Shown here: piece after piece, positions 41,126-49,960 of the stretch
Layout: each line of letters begins with the position of its first letter
Numbering within the stretch: the stretch's first letter is position 1
Assembly (NCBI GenBank): GCA_023398575.1
Contig: JAEWSC010000094.1
Span: forward strand, 1-64,000
Direction of reading: 5' to 3'
Source of the DNA: Bacillota bacterium
GTDB taxonomy: Bacteria > Bacillota > Clostridia > Christensenellales > Aristaeellaceae
DNA: 64,000 bases
Notes under the pieces: model-generated
Databases searched by the model: none
Told to the model about the DNA's origin: nothing
What the model saw: only the letters and a program-made list of their open reading frames with translations
Translations under genes and position numbers: made by a program

Positions 41126-42895
41126 TTATGATTGCGGCTCTTTTACTTCATATAGGTTTGATAGCCTCTCTACCAGCCTTCGCGCCACCGTGGCTCCCTG
41201 GGCGGCCTCCTCGGGCGTGGCAGGCGCATCTCCCATCAGGCCTAAAAACTGACTGACTTTCAGGCCAAGCGCCTCCTGCATATCCATATCGCTACCCCCT
41301 GGGCTGACCAGGTAATAGCAAAGCAGCGAATCCTGCTGACCGATGCGGTGGGCCCTATCCTCCGCCTGGCTGTGCACTGCCGGCGACCAGTCCAGCTCGC
41401 CGAATACCACGCAGCCGGCCCTTTGCAGATTCAGGCCTGACGCAGCACGAAGGGAAATACAGCAAATATCCGTTTTCCCCTCCATAAACCGCTTGACCGC
41501 ATCCTCCTTTTGCGCACCTGATTCACGGCCGGTAATGAACACCGGCGAAAATGCCTTAAGCTCCTTTTTATAAACATCCATTACCTTATGATGGTGGCCA
41601 AAGAGCAGCACTTTTTCACCAGCCTCCAGCAGTGCCCTGACAAACTGGCATACATATGGCGCTTTGGCAAGGCCGGTGGCCTGGCGCTCCTCTTGGGAAA
41701 TCTGCTCTTCCAGTATTGCCCGCTGGGAAGCCGTTAGGCCCTCATCCTTTTTCCAATGCAAAAGCTTTTCCAGCACCGGTTGCAAAAGCAGCCGGTACAG
41801 CGCATCGTCGGCATCGATCTCCTGAACCAGGCGGCGCTTGGGCGGAAGCTCCGGCAGCACTTCCTTTTTTGTGCGGCGCAGCATCAGCCCTTCCCGGCGC
41901 AAATGCTCCCCCAGCAGCTCCGGCTTTACCACGATCGCATTGCCGTAGCCATAGCACCACTCACGTGAAAAGCTTTCCCAATCCCCAAGAAAATGAAAAT
42001 CCAGTATGTTCACCACATTCCAGATCTCGCCGCCTTTATTGTATATGGGCGTGCCGCTGAGGCCAATCACCTTTTCCAGGGAAGATGAGAGCAGGCTGGC
42101 CGCCGAATACTTTTCCGTACCGCTATGCCGAAGCTCCTGAATCTCATCAAAAATCACCGCCGCAAAACCCATTTCCGGCAGTTCCTTTTTCCAGCCCCTG
42201 AGCAAAAGGTAATGCATCAGATAAATATCTGCCGGGGGCAGCGCGTAAGGCTTAAGTCCTTTAATTACATGCACGCTTGGCCTTCGCCCTTCAATGAGCA
42301 AAAAGCGGCTGGCCTCCGCCTCCCAGTTACGTATTAAATGGGCAGGCGGGATAATGAGCACGGGATAGGCGTTTGTGGTTGCCAGCCAGGAAAGAGCCTG
42401 CACCGTTTTTCCAAGCCCCATCTCATCTGCCAGCAGCGCTCTATCATTTTGCATAAGGTATGCCAGGCCCTGCTGTTGAAACGGGATCAGTTCGCCCACA
42501 AAGCCGCCTTCGGGCGGTTTTTGATATTCCGGCATCAGCCTCGCTTCTTCACGCCTTAAAGCATAAGCTCGGGCGCCTTGCAAAGCTTCTTCCCAACGCT
42601 TTTCATCCTGAGGCTTTACCGCAAGGGGGTAACGCAGCATCAGCCAATGTAAATCCCCCACCACCCGCCGGTGCGCTGTGAACCTGGCTTCACCCCGGCC
42701 ATGGCCTGCGCTGCCAGGAAACAACCGCTTGGCCAGTTCTGTCACGCAGGGCTCCCCTTTGATAACCCAGCACTTCGCCCGCTTGTTGTAAGAAAGCGTG
42801 CCATACACATGCCCCTGCTGCTCTGCTGGCCGCAAATAGGCTGGCAGCAGGTTTTTTTTGTTTTCGCTTGACTCCTGCCCGTCCATATTGTTCAC
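41126..42895 (-). CDS. SNF2-family helicase/translocase
   Basis: A 589-residue SF2 translocase. Motif order: an N-terminal domain of about 120 residues, a Q-like region LIPFQQQGLAYL, motif I LLADEMGLGKTVQALS (about 160), motif II FDEIQELRHS (DEIQ in place of DEAH), motif III GLSGTPIYN, motif V ISLRAASGLNLQRA, and motif VI SQAEDRAHRIGQQDS near residue 515. SNF2 proteins of this small type remodel or anneal DNA rather than unwind it. GTG 42895 overlaps the upstream nuclease-like gene's stop (GTGA) and has GGGGG seven bases upstream, so the pair is translationally coupled. It could serve repair, recombination or defence. Confidence 0.85.
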   Translation of the reverse strand: MNNMDGQESSENKKNLLPAYLRPAEQQGHVYGTLSYNKRAKCWVIKGEPCVTELAKRLFPGSAGHGRGEARFTAHRRVVGDLHWLMLRYPLAVKPQDEKRWEEALQGARAYALRREEARLMPEYQKPPEGGFVGELIPFQQQGLAYLMQNDRALLADEMGLGKTVQALSWLATTNAYPVLIIPPAHLIRNWEAEASRFLLIEGRRPSVHVIKGLKPYALPPADIYLMHYLLLRGWKKELPEMGFAAVIFDEIQELRHSGTEKYSAASLLSSSLEKVIGLSGTPIYNKGGEIWNVVNILDFHFLGDWESFSREWCYGYGNAIVVKPELLGEHLRREGLMLRRTKKEVLPELPPKRRLVQEIDADDALYRLLLQPVLEKLLHWKKDEGLTASQRAILEEQISQEERQATGLAKAPYVCQFVRALLEAGEKVLLFGHHHKVMDVYKKELKAFSPVFITGRESGAQKEDAVKRFMEGKTDICCISLRAASGLNLQRAGCVVFGELDWSPAVHSQAEDRAHRIGQQDSLLCYYLVSPGGSDMDMQEALGLKVSQFLGLMGDAPATPEEAAQGATVARRLVERLSNLYEVKEPQS

Positions 42896-43260
42896 AACGC
42901 AATCCCCCACAGCTTGTTAACAGACAGCGATACGCACGGCTTACCACCTATCTCTTCCGGCAAGTCCGCTTTGCGTTCTACCAGCAAAACCAATGCGGCA
43001 ATTTCGTCACTGGCCGCGTATCTTTCAAGTTGACTGACAAGCCGGCGAATATCCGGCTTTCCTCGCTTAATTTCAATGCCGATGCTACCGGCCATCAGGT
43101 CAATACGGCAGCGTGGAGCAAGCCGCACCTCATGCCGAAAGGGAATCCCTGCCGTATGAAGCGTTTGTGCCGCCAGCGCATGCAAATCATACTCCCCCGG
43201 ACAAAAGGGAGCGCGCAAGCGTGACAAGGCCGCCACAACATCCATCAGGCGAGTCTCCAT
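42892..43260 (-). CDS. Small PD-(D/E)XK nuclease-like protein coupled to the SNF2 helicase
   Basis: A 122-residue protein. The core reads EYDLHALAAQTLHTAGIPF, HEVRLAPRCRIDLMAGSIGIEIKRGKPDIRRLVSQLERYA, then VLLVERKADLPEEIGGKP. The Asp in RIDL followed by GIEIKRG gives the D...ExK arrangement of PD-(D/E)XK nucleases, and the QLERYA helix follows as in small nucleases of this type. ATG 43260 has AGGAGGGG five bases upstream; the frame to 43710 adds unrelated sequence. Its TGA overlaps the helicase GTG. The two-gene order suggests one complex in which the helicase delivers DNA to the nuclease. Nuclease activity is inferred from motif only. Confidence 0.7.
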   Translation of the reverse strand: METRLMDVVAALSRLRAPFCPGEYDLHALAAQTLHTAGIPFRHEVRLAPRCRIDLMAGSIGIEIKRGKPDIRRLVSQLERYAASDEIAALVLLVERKADLPEEIGGKPCVSLSVNKLWGIAL

Positions 43261-43444
43261 GTTTCCCCTCCTTGGCATATAGGCGTATTGTATCATGACC
43301 AATGATACGGCGCAATTCCCGAAAACACGCGTTATCCTGTAACAATTTCCTTCAAAGGCGATGCTATGACGTACATAGAGTTGCAATCTGTACGCATTTT
43401 TTGTATGATATTTTTGATATGTCCATAACCAAAGGAGGTCTTTC

Positions 43445-45196
43445 ATGTTATCATTCCGTCGTGCCGTGGGCATGCTGTCATTTTTGATGATTATTTGTGC
43501 CCTATTGCCCGTTCTTGGTGAAGGGACATTGGAGTGGATTGATCCACCGGAAGTAGTGCGGCCAGGAAAATCCATTCGGCTCAGCTTTTCCGTCTCCCTG
43601 GCCGGGGATGCGGCCATCGTTGTAAAGGACAAATCCGGCGCGACAGCCGCCACATTAGCGGACATATATCCTGCCAAAGCCGGCCGCAATAATATCGCAT
43701 GGGATGGCACAAATAACGGCAGTCCGCTTGCGCAGGGCAGCTATACCCTGGTGGTAACGCAGGGCACAAGTACCGCGAGTGCGGATTTTGCGCTGGGCGA
43801 TGTGAGCCCCGTCATCCTGTCGGCAGTACCAAGTAGCCCCACGCTGATTTTAGGGCAGGATTGGAGCTTTCAGGTAGAAACAAGCCTGGAGGCCACACTA
43901 ACACTGAAGCTTACCTCAGCTGATGGTGATGTTATTTTATATGAAGATCTATTGCCTGCAGGCACCCATTTAATCCCCTGGGATGGCGCAGCAAACGGCG
44001 AACCTCTTGCTCCCGGCAGTTATAACCTAAGCTTGAATCTAACAGACAGCAAAGGCTTCTCCTCCAACGCCAATCTGCATACCATTGATATCGCAGAAGC
44101 ATCAGCCAACCCCTCGTCGTTGGAGACAACACCGCAGCCGGATGATAACGCGGTCACCGAAATTGACAGCGAAGCGGCCCGCTCCCCGTCCGATTTCAGC
44201 AGTTATCCCTGTGAGCACGAATCCTGCTTTTTCAAGTTGCCCATGGGCGTTATGGATGAGGCCGCCATTTGGGCGGCCATGATGCAGCCCATGACTGTGG
44301 TCAAGGGCGAGCAGCGTCAAGTGGTCAAGGTGTACACCGAACCAAGCAAAGATTCGCAAGCCGTCGGCGAAGTGACCTGCGATTCCCAAGGGCTGCATGT
44401 GTTGGAAACCTTGGATAATGGTTGGGCCCGGGTAGAAGCATATTCCAGCTCCATCCACAGCAGCAAGGTCAAGAACTGGGCGGGGTTCTTTACAGGATAC
44501 ATTGAGACAAGCAAGCTGGAAACGAAGCAGCCGAACCAAAAGTTTGGTCTTTTGCTGGACAAGCTGAGCCAGCGGATGTACGTGTTCCAAGAAGGGAAAA
44601 TCATTACCGAGCTTTTGATCTCCACCGGTCTTGTCAACAGCAAGCAGCCCTATAACGAAACGCCCGCGGGCGAATTTATGGTCGTTAGCTGGACAGGCGG
44701 GTTTTGGTCGGGCAATATGTGGTGCGACTTGGCGCTTAGAGTAAACGGCGGCATATTGATTCACGAAGTCCCCTGCTTCTTAAACGAAGAAACCAAAGAC
44801 CGCGATTATGGCCCCTTTGAGCGTGTTCTGGGCCAAAAGGCAAGCCATGGCTGCATACGCGTGCAGCAAGAAAAAAGCGCAGAAGGCATTAACATGCGCT
44901 GGTTGTGGGACAATTTAAAAATGAATACCAGAGTGTTCATATGGGATGATGTGGGCCGTAACATTCCCGTTCCAGAGGATACGACCGAGCTGTTTTATAA
45001 CCCCGATGGCGGAAAATACTATCATAGCGACGCGAACTGCAACAGTGTGAAGTCCAGGTATCTTCCCTTGACCGGCTTCACCTACGGCGAACTGGAAACC
45101 AGCCCCTTTGATAAGTTGACGCCATGCCCCTACTGCAATCCACCCAAGCGGATTGCCGAAATCGAAGCACTGAATGCGGGACATAAAGCCAACTAA
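43445..45196 (+). CDS. Secreted L,D-transpeptidase with two FlgD-like Ig domains
   Basis: A 583-residue exported enzyme. A signal peptide (about residues 1-25) is followed by two FlgD-type Ig repeats, each with an IAWDGTNNGSPLAQGSYTL-like motif (about 35-115 and 125-205). After a Ser/Pro linker comes an SH3-like segment (VVKVYTEPSKDSQAVGEV), then the YkuD L,D-transpeptidase domain (about 365-490) with the active site ASHGCIRV (His468, Cys470). The C-terminus has a Cys/His cluster (YYHSDANCNSVKSR ... LTPCPYCNPP) resembling the Ada-like metal-binding module. It probably makes 3-3 or protein-to-peptidoglycan cross-links. AAAGGAGG precedes ATG 43445. It is monocistronic. Confidence 0.9.
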   Translation: MLSFRRAVGMLSFLMIICALLPVLGEGTLEWIDPPEVVRPGKSIRLSFSVSLAGDAAIVVKDKSGATAATLADIYPAKAGRNNIAWDGTNNGSPLAQGSYTLVVTQGTSTASADFALGDVSPVILSAVPSSPTLILGQDWSFQVETSLEATLTLKLTSADGDVILYEDLLPAGTHLIPWDGAANGEPLAPGSYNLSLNLTDSKGFSSNANLHTIDIAEASANPSSLETTPQPDDNAVTEIDSEAARSPSDFSSYPCEHESCFFKLPMGVMDEAAIWAAMMQPMTVVKGEQRQVVKVYTEPSKDSQAVGEVTCDSQGLHVLETLDNGWARVEAYSSSIHSSKVKNWAGFFTGYIETSKLETKQPNQKFGLLLDKLSQRMYVFQEGKIITELLISTGLVNSKQPYNETPAGEFMVVSWTGGFWSGNMWCDLALRVNGGILIHEVPCFLNEETKDRDYGPFERVLGQKASHGCIRVQQEKSAEGINMRWLWDNLKMNTRVFIWDDVGRNIPVPEDTTELFYNPDGGKYYHSDANCNSVKSRYLPLTGFTYGELETSPFDKLTPCPYCNPPKRIAEIEALNAGHKAN

Positions 45197-45198
45197 GC

Positions 45199-45470
45199 AA
45201 CGCTCCCCCGGCACGGCTGGGGGAGCGTTCAGCCCGTCAACAAAGTGGCGATGCCACTTTGTTGAGTTTTTCCCTCGCGGCACTGCACTTCGGCTGCGCC
45301 TCTGTGCGGTCGTTTGCTCGGGCAAGGAAGGAATTCTTCGAAATTCCTACGCAAATTGCCGCACATGTCGCCAATTTGCGATCCAAACTGGGAGGGTTTC
45401 GGCCCTCCCAGCCCTCCCATAGGTTTTTTGATAGTCTGAATGCTCCCCCAGCAAAGCTGGGGGAGCATTC
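45199..45470. repeat. Hairpin-rich intergenic element between the L,D-transpeptidase and GPH genes
   Basis: Within 272 bases are six hairpins: AACGCTCCCCC/GGGGGAGCGTT (45199-45229); TCAACAAAGTGGC/GCCACTTTGTTGA (45237-45265, followed by TTTTT and probably the working terminator); GGAATT/AATTCC; GCAAATTG/CAATTTGC; CTGGGAGGG/CCCTCCCAG; and GAATGCTCCCCCAGC/GCTGGGGGAGCATTC (45438-45470). The first and last are similar and bracket the unit. No gene is present. Confidence 0.7.
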
Positions 45471-45496
45471 TCTATGAGCAAAGCGCTAATAGTCGC

Positions 45497-46900
45497 CTAG
45501 TTTTCTTGCTCCGCTTGCCTGGCCTTGGCAAACTCTGATATCTCCATCTCCCGCTTTTTATTGATAGGTAAAAATAGCAGCGGAATAATGCTCAGTACCA
45601 TGCAAATGAAAGGCAGCACGCCGGTACCTAAGCGTATGCCAAGCAGTGCCTGGGCGCTTTGTACCTTGGTTCCCGCCTGAAAACCAAAGGCGCTGATGAT
45701 GCCCATAAACAAGGACGCCTGCAGCCCTGCCATTGGAATGGTCAACAGCGCGTTTAAGCCGTTGTACATGCCGGCTTTTCTATGACCGGTACGCTGCTCA
45801 TCTTCATCAATGATGGCGCCAAGCATTGGCCCTTGGGGGATCATAACGGTGCTGGAGAAGATATACATAACGATATAAGCCAGTATGGCTGTCAAATAGC
45901 TGTTTACGAAGGTCAAAAGAAGATAACCAATTGCGCAAGGGATGGAAGCCCAAATCATGGTGCTTTTCATTCCCAGACGTTTTGTGAGCTTGCCCAGGAA
46001 GGGCATGGCCAGAAACAAAGCAATACCCATCCCTATATCCAAAAAGGTTGCCTGATCGCCTTGCAGCTTTAGCACATAATCCGACATATACAAAAAGGGT
46101 GTAAAGTAAAAGGCGCGGGGCCCATTAAACAAAAGCTGAGACAGCGTGTAAGTAACAAACGATTTTGATTTAACCGCATCCCTTACATTATCGAAAACAT
46201 CGCCAAAGACACCTTTACGGCTGGATATTTGTGCATTCTCCTGAAGGTACATTTCCTTTGTATCCTTCAAGGGCTTTAATGCGATAAGGTAAAGGATGGA
46301 ATTTAAAACAAGCACTCCGCTGAAAAGAAGCGTTGTCATCGTCTTGTCGTTATTGCCAACTAGCAAAAGCGTTGGGATCAACGTTCCGAAGAAGCCGCCA
46401 ATATTGGCAATATAGGTAATGTATACTGAGATATCCACCCTGTCTTCATTGGTTGGCGCCGCAATCAACTTATAGTTGGCATATGCGATGTTGAATGCAG
46501 TCATCGAGGTATCATAGATGAACAGCAATACAAGCAGGAAGGCGAATATCATCCATTCCTGCCATTCTGGCTGGGCAAATATCATGGCGAAGGAAGCAAG
46601 CAGCGTAACTGGCGCGGTCAGCTTCATGATATGTACATACTTGCCCTTTCGCTCGTTATACTTACGCCTGTCCAACCAAACGCCGATGGCCGGATCATTA
46701 ATTGCGTTCCAAATGCCAAAGATGGCATAAATCAAGCCTACAAACTTGGGATCTAGCCCAATGATGTCCGTGTAGTATTTGATAAAGGCGTTATGAATAA
46801 GCACCGTGCTCAAGTTTCCGGGCATGACGGGAAAAGAAAGAAAAAACTTCTGCCAGCCTGTCAGCTTTCTTGTTCTGCCGCTGTTTACCATATACTTCAT
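45497..46900 (-). CDS. GPH-type sugar:cation symporter
   Basis: A 467-residue MFS-type transporter of the glycoside-pentoside-hexuronide:cation symporter family. It starts KLTGWQKFFLSFPVMPGNLS and has twelve hydrophobic segments. The inter-helix loop NDPAIGVWLDRRKYNERKGKY carries the conserved Asp and basic residues of GPH transporters. It is divergent from a GH1 glycosidase, so uptake of a beta-glucoside or similar glycoside is likely. ATG 46900 has AAGG upstream. The promoter on the minus strand is TTGTAA (46948-46943), 18 bases, TATAAT (46924-46919). Confidence 0.88.
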   Translation of the reverse strand: MKYMVNSGRTRKLTGWQKFFLSFPVMPGNLSTVLIHNAFIKYYTDIIGLDPKFVGLIYAIFGIWNAINDPAIGVWLDRRKYNERKGKYVHIMKLTAPVTLLASFAMIFAQPEWQEWMIFAFLLVLLFIYDTSMTAFNIAYANYKLIAAPTNEDRVDISVYITYIANIGGFFGTLIPTLLLVGNNDKTMTTLLFSGVLVLNSILYLIALKPLKDTKEMYLQENAQISSRKGVFGDVFDNVRDAVKSKSFVTYTLSQLLFNGPRAFYFTPFLYMSDYVLKLQGDQATFLDIGMGIALFLAMPFLGKLTKRLGMKSTMIWASIPCAIGYLLLTFVNSYLTAILAYIVMYIFSSTVMIPQGPMLGAIIDEDEQRTGHRKAGMYNGLNALLTIPMAGLQASLFMGIISAFGFQAGTKVQSAQALLGIRLGTGVLPFICMVLSIIPLLFLPINKKREMEISEFAKARQAEQEN

Positions 46901-46918
46901 CCGGCCTTTTTTATTTTC

Positions 46919-46995
46919 ATTATACAAGCATATATGCCGCTTTTACAATATATTTGTATGTACAGTTGCTACATTTCAATTGACTGGTTTATAAT
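46919..46995. promoter_or_regulatory. Divergent promoters of GPH and GH1 genes with palindrome
   Basis: Minus strand: TTGTAA-N18-TATAAT (46948-46919). Plus strand: TTGCTA (46966-46971), 18 bases, TATAAT (46990-46995). A perfect palindrome GCATATATGC (46928-46937) lies in the minus spacer and could be the operator for sugar control. No regulator gene is adjacent. Confidence 0.55.
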
Positions 46996-47025
46996 GGGTA
47001 AAATGAAATGGCGCGGAGGTAACGG

Positions 47026-48390
47026 ATGTATCCGCAGTTTGATAAGGACTTTTTGTTCGGCACCGCCACGGCCGCCTATCAGATCGAAGGCGGGTGGAAT
47101 GAGGATGGCAAGGGTCTGTCCACCTGGGATGTGTTTTCTCACACCAAGGGAAAGATTCGCGACGGCAGCACCGGCGATGTTGCCTGCAATACCTACCATG
47201 ACTTTCAAACCGATATCGATTTGATGAGCAGTTTGCATATGGATGCATACCGCTTCTCCATCAGCTGGTCCAGGGTGCTTCCGGAGGGCCGCGGCGCAGT
47301 AAACGAAAGAGGATTGGAATACTATCACCGCCTGATCGACGCACTGCTTCAAAAAGGCATACGACCCTTTATCACGCTCTTTCACTGGGATACGCCGTAT
47401 GCTTTATATAAAGAGTACGGCGGCTTTGCGGGCAGGGATACGGCAAAGCATTTTGCGGATTACGCCAGGCAGATGATTGCAACCTATGGCGATAAGGTAA
47501 AGGATTGGATTACCTTAAACGAGCCCTGGGAACATGCCATGTTTGGACACTTTTTAGGCGAGCATGCACCGGGCATCAAAAACCCAAGAACATATTTTAA
47601 AGTAGCACATCACGAACTGCTGGGCCATGGTCTGGCAGTTCAGGCCATGCGTAGCGTGCGCAGTGATTTGAATATCGGCATCACACTAAGCCAATTCCCG
47701 GTATATCCGGCAAGCTATACGCCTAACCAAAAGGAATTTGATTCGGTAGATATGGCGGATATGTTCATCAACCGCTTTTATTTGGATGGTATTTTCAAAG
47801 GTGTATACCCTCAAAGACTATTCAGGCGGCTGTGGCCCATTATCCCTAAAGTTCAGCCTGGGGATATGGACATCATCCGGCAACCGGTAGACTTTTTGGG
47901 TGTCAATTACTACAGCCGGATTTTTGCGGCCAGAAAATGGTACATCCCCTTTCTAAAAACCTGGATTGACCGCATGCCCAGTGACAGGCGGTATGATCAT
48001 CCCGTGCTCGGCCCTGGTGCCTTCCCTGAGGGATTTTTAGAACTGGCTCAGCGATATCGCGAGGAATACGGTAATCCGCCCGTTATTATTACAGAGAACG
48101 GCATGTCCGGCAGCGGCACGCTGGAGGAGCGCAGGCGCATTCATGATGAAGACCGCATTCAATATCTTGAATATTACTTGACAGCGTTAAAAGAAGCCAT
48201 CAATGCAGGATCAGACATCCGTGGATACTTCCATTGGTCATTGATTGACAATTTTGAATGGAGTTCCGGTCTCTCTTGCCCGATGGGCATCATCCGTGTA
48301 GATCACGACACGCAAAAGCGCACCGTCCGCGACAGCGGCTATTGGTATCGTGAAATGATTTTGAATCAGAAAAGCAGGCTCAAAGGCTGA
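47026..48390 (+). CDS. GH1 beta-glucosidase/beta-glycosidase
   Basis: A 454-residue retaining glycosidase of family GH1. The N-terminal signature is DFLFGTATAAYQIEGGWNEDG. The acid/base Glu is in WITLNEPWEHAMFG and the nucleophile Glu in VIITENGMSG. The length is typical. It has no signal peptide, so it acts in the cytoplasm on imported glycosides. GGAGGT precedes ATG 47026. Together with the divergent GPH symporter it forms a small uptake and hydrolysis unit. Phospho-glycosidase activity is less likely because no PTS gene is nearby. Confidence 0.95.
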   Translation: MYPQFDKDFLFGTATAAYQIEGGWNEDGKGLSTWDVFSHTKGKIRDGSTGDVACNTYHDFQTDIDLMSSLHMDAYRFSISWSRVLPEGRGAVNERGLEYYHRLIDALLQKGIRPFITLFHWDTPYALYKEYGGFAGRDTAKHFADYARQMIATYGDKVKDWITLNEPWEHAMFGHFLGEHAPGIKNPRTYFKVAHHELLGHGLAVQAMRSVRSDLNIGITLSQFPVYPASYTPNQKEFDSVDMADMFINRFYLDGIFKGVYPQRLFRRLWPIIPKVQPGDMDIIRQPVDFLGVNYYSRIFAARKWYIPFLKTWIDRMPSDRRYDHPVLGPGAFPEGFLELAQRYREEYGNPPVIITENGMSGSGTLEERRRIHDEDRIQYLEYYLTALKEAINAGSDIRGYFHWSLIDNFEWSSGLSCPMGIIRVDHDTQKRTVRDSGYWYREMILNQKSRLKG

Positions 48391-48428
48391 GCATCCACTT
48401 GCAATGAATGATCAAGGAGAGCAGCATA

Positions 48429-48950
48429 TTGAAAACACCAACCTTGGAAACTGACCGGCTGATTCTGCGCCCACTTGCCACTGATGATGCGGATGATGTT
48501 TTTTCGTGGACTGGCGACCCTAATGTCAATGTGTATATGATCTATCTCCAGCACAAGGATCCGGCATTCACACGGGAATGGTTATCCAAACTCGACCATG
48601 ATTCCGATACCGCATATACCTTTGGCTTTATGCGCAAGGAGGATATGCGCTTAATTGGTTCCGGCGGCGTTTACTATCATATAGACACCGCCGATTGGCA
48701 CATTGGCTACAATCTCCGGGCGGACGCATGGAACAAGGGCTATGCGACGGAGGCTATGCGGCGGATCATTGCATTTGCCCATCAGGAGTTTGGTGCAAAG
48801 GATTTTATGTCGGAGCATGCGGTGGAAAACGAAGCATCCGGCAAGGTGCTGGAAAAATGCGGGCTAAAACCCTGCGGCTTGGGTTCGTTTACCAAAGCCG
48901 ATGGCAGCCGCACTTTTTTGTCAAAGCGCTATTCCATGCATTTGGAATAG
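48429..48950 (+). CDS. GNAT acetyltransferase, RimJ/RimL type
   Basis: A 173-residue N-acetyltransferase. It opens with LETDRLILRPLATDDADDVF, the start of the RimJ/RimL-like GNAT family. The acetyl-CoA region reads HIGYNLRADAWNKGYATEAMRRI, and the C-terminal segment NEASGKVLEKCGLK is also typical. It acetylates an amine on a protein or small molecule; the target is unknown. TTG 48429 is chosen because AAGGAG lies nine bases upstream and the domain then begins normally; the upstream ATG 48408 precedes that site. It lies 38 bases after the GH1 stop and is likely co-transcribed. Confidence 0.88.
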   Translation: MKTPTLETDRLILRPLATDDADDVFSWTGDPNVNVYMIYLQHKDPAFTREWLSKLDHDSDTAYTFGFMRKEDMRLIGSGGVYYHIDTADWHIGYNLRADAWNKGYATEAMRRIIAFAHQEFGAKDFMSEHAVENEASGKVLEKCGLKPCGLGSFTKADGSRTFLSKRYSMHLE

Positions 48951-49036
48951 TCAAGCCATTGACCAGCGTCGCCGCGCATCCAAATAAAAAGACTGCTTCT
49001 TAGCGTTTCTCCCGCTTTGAAGCAGCATTTTTCATT

Positions 49037-49579
49037 TTATGGGGTCTTAATCGTTTCCAGCAGGGTCAGGCTTTTTATTCGCCACTGTCCGTTTTCCTTG
49101 GTCAACACCGCGCGGTACTTGGCGCTTTGCCACTTGGGCGGTGATAGGCTCTCCTCCCCGCCGGCGCTTAACACCGTTTCCCTGCTGCCGCTTTTCACAC
49201 GGCCGTCAATACGGGGAATTTTTTCTGTGATATCAGCCCTGGCCGTATCCTCCCATGGCCAGCACCACATCCATTCCATGTCAAGGCGGTGGTCTATACC
49301 GCGAATGGTGTAGTTGGTATAGGGCGAATTGCCCTGCTTGGCCAACAAAAGGGGCTCATCCCTATCCACAAAGCTGTTCTGAAAATACTTGGAAAGCTCC
49401 TGCCGGTCTTCCTCCAGCATGATCACCTGGGCCCGCTTGGCCATGCCATCCTTGAGCACGATATAAATGTTGGTCGCATTCATGGAATAATAGAAAGCGA
49501 CCGTCATCAGCGCCAGCAATGCGCATAGCAGCATCAGCCGCGTAGCCAGATACCAGACAAATCTACGAAGATACTTCAC
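49037..49579 (-). CDS. Hypothetical single-pass membrane protein
   Basis: A 180-residue protein of unknown function. The N-terminus is basic and followed by one membrane segment (LATRLMLLCALLALMTVAFYYS), after which comes an extracellular helical and beta region with YIVLKDGMAKRAQVIMLEED and WMWCWPWEDTARADI. The pattern of a short tether with an extracytoplasmic domain recalls conserved clostridial proteins of unknown role. GTG 49579 has AAAGGAG nine bases upstream; the frame to 49666 lacks a site. It is the last of three minus-strand genes beside the HTH regulator. Confidence 0.65.
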   Translation of the reverse strand: MKYLRRFVWYLATRLMLLCALLALMTVAFYYSMNATNIYIVLKDGMAKRAQVIMLEEDRQELSKYFQNSFVDRDEPLLLAKQGNSPYTNYTIRGIDHRLDMEWMWCWPWEDTARADITEKIPRIDGRVKSGSRETVLSAGGEESLSPPKWQSAKYRAVLTKENGQWRIKSLTLLETIKTP

Positions 49580-49672
49580 GAAAGCGGCTCCTTTCGCCCG
49601 GATGACCATACAACGATTCAGACTCATCCTCCCCTGCATTATACCTGAATTCAGTTCATACCGCAATGCCGC

Positions 49673-49939
49673 TTATAAGGTATGCTTTACCCTATCCCGT
49701 TCCTCCGATGCTTTACCATTATTAAACCTGTCCAGCGTGCCTACCAGGTAGCCGGTAATGCGGCGGATGCGCTGAAACGGCATCTGACCAAAATCATATT
49801 GAAGCTCCACATAATCGCCATCCACGCGGATATCAATGCCTGCGGGCCTTTTGCCAAATTGCTTTTCTGCCCTGGAAATATAAGCCTCAATCTCCTGATT
49901 ATCCAACTGACCATTGGTCACATTCACTTTACATTCCAT
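49673..49939 (-). CDS. Small NrdD-related protein
   Basis: An 88-residue soluble protein. The second half reads DIRVDGDYVELQYDFGQMPF and then RIRRITGYLVGTLDRFNNGK, which resembles the end of class III (anaerobic) ribonucleotide reductase NrdD sequences and small proteins annotated as such in clostridia. The catalytic Gly-radical loop and Cys cluster are absent, so it is not a functional reductase by itself. It might be a regulatory or accessory fragment. ATG 49939 has GGAGG six bases upstream, which makes it a real gene. GTATAC repeats lie in its upstream region. Confidence 0.55.
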   Translation of the reverse strand: MECKVNVTNGQLDNQEIEAYISRAEKQFGKRPAGIDIRVDGDYVELQYDFGQMPFQRIRRITGYLVGTLDRFNNGKASEERDRVKHTL

Positions 49940-49960
49940 ACTACTACCTCCTCGGACAAG

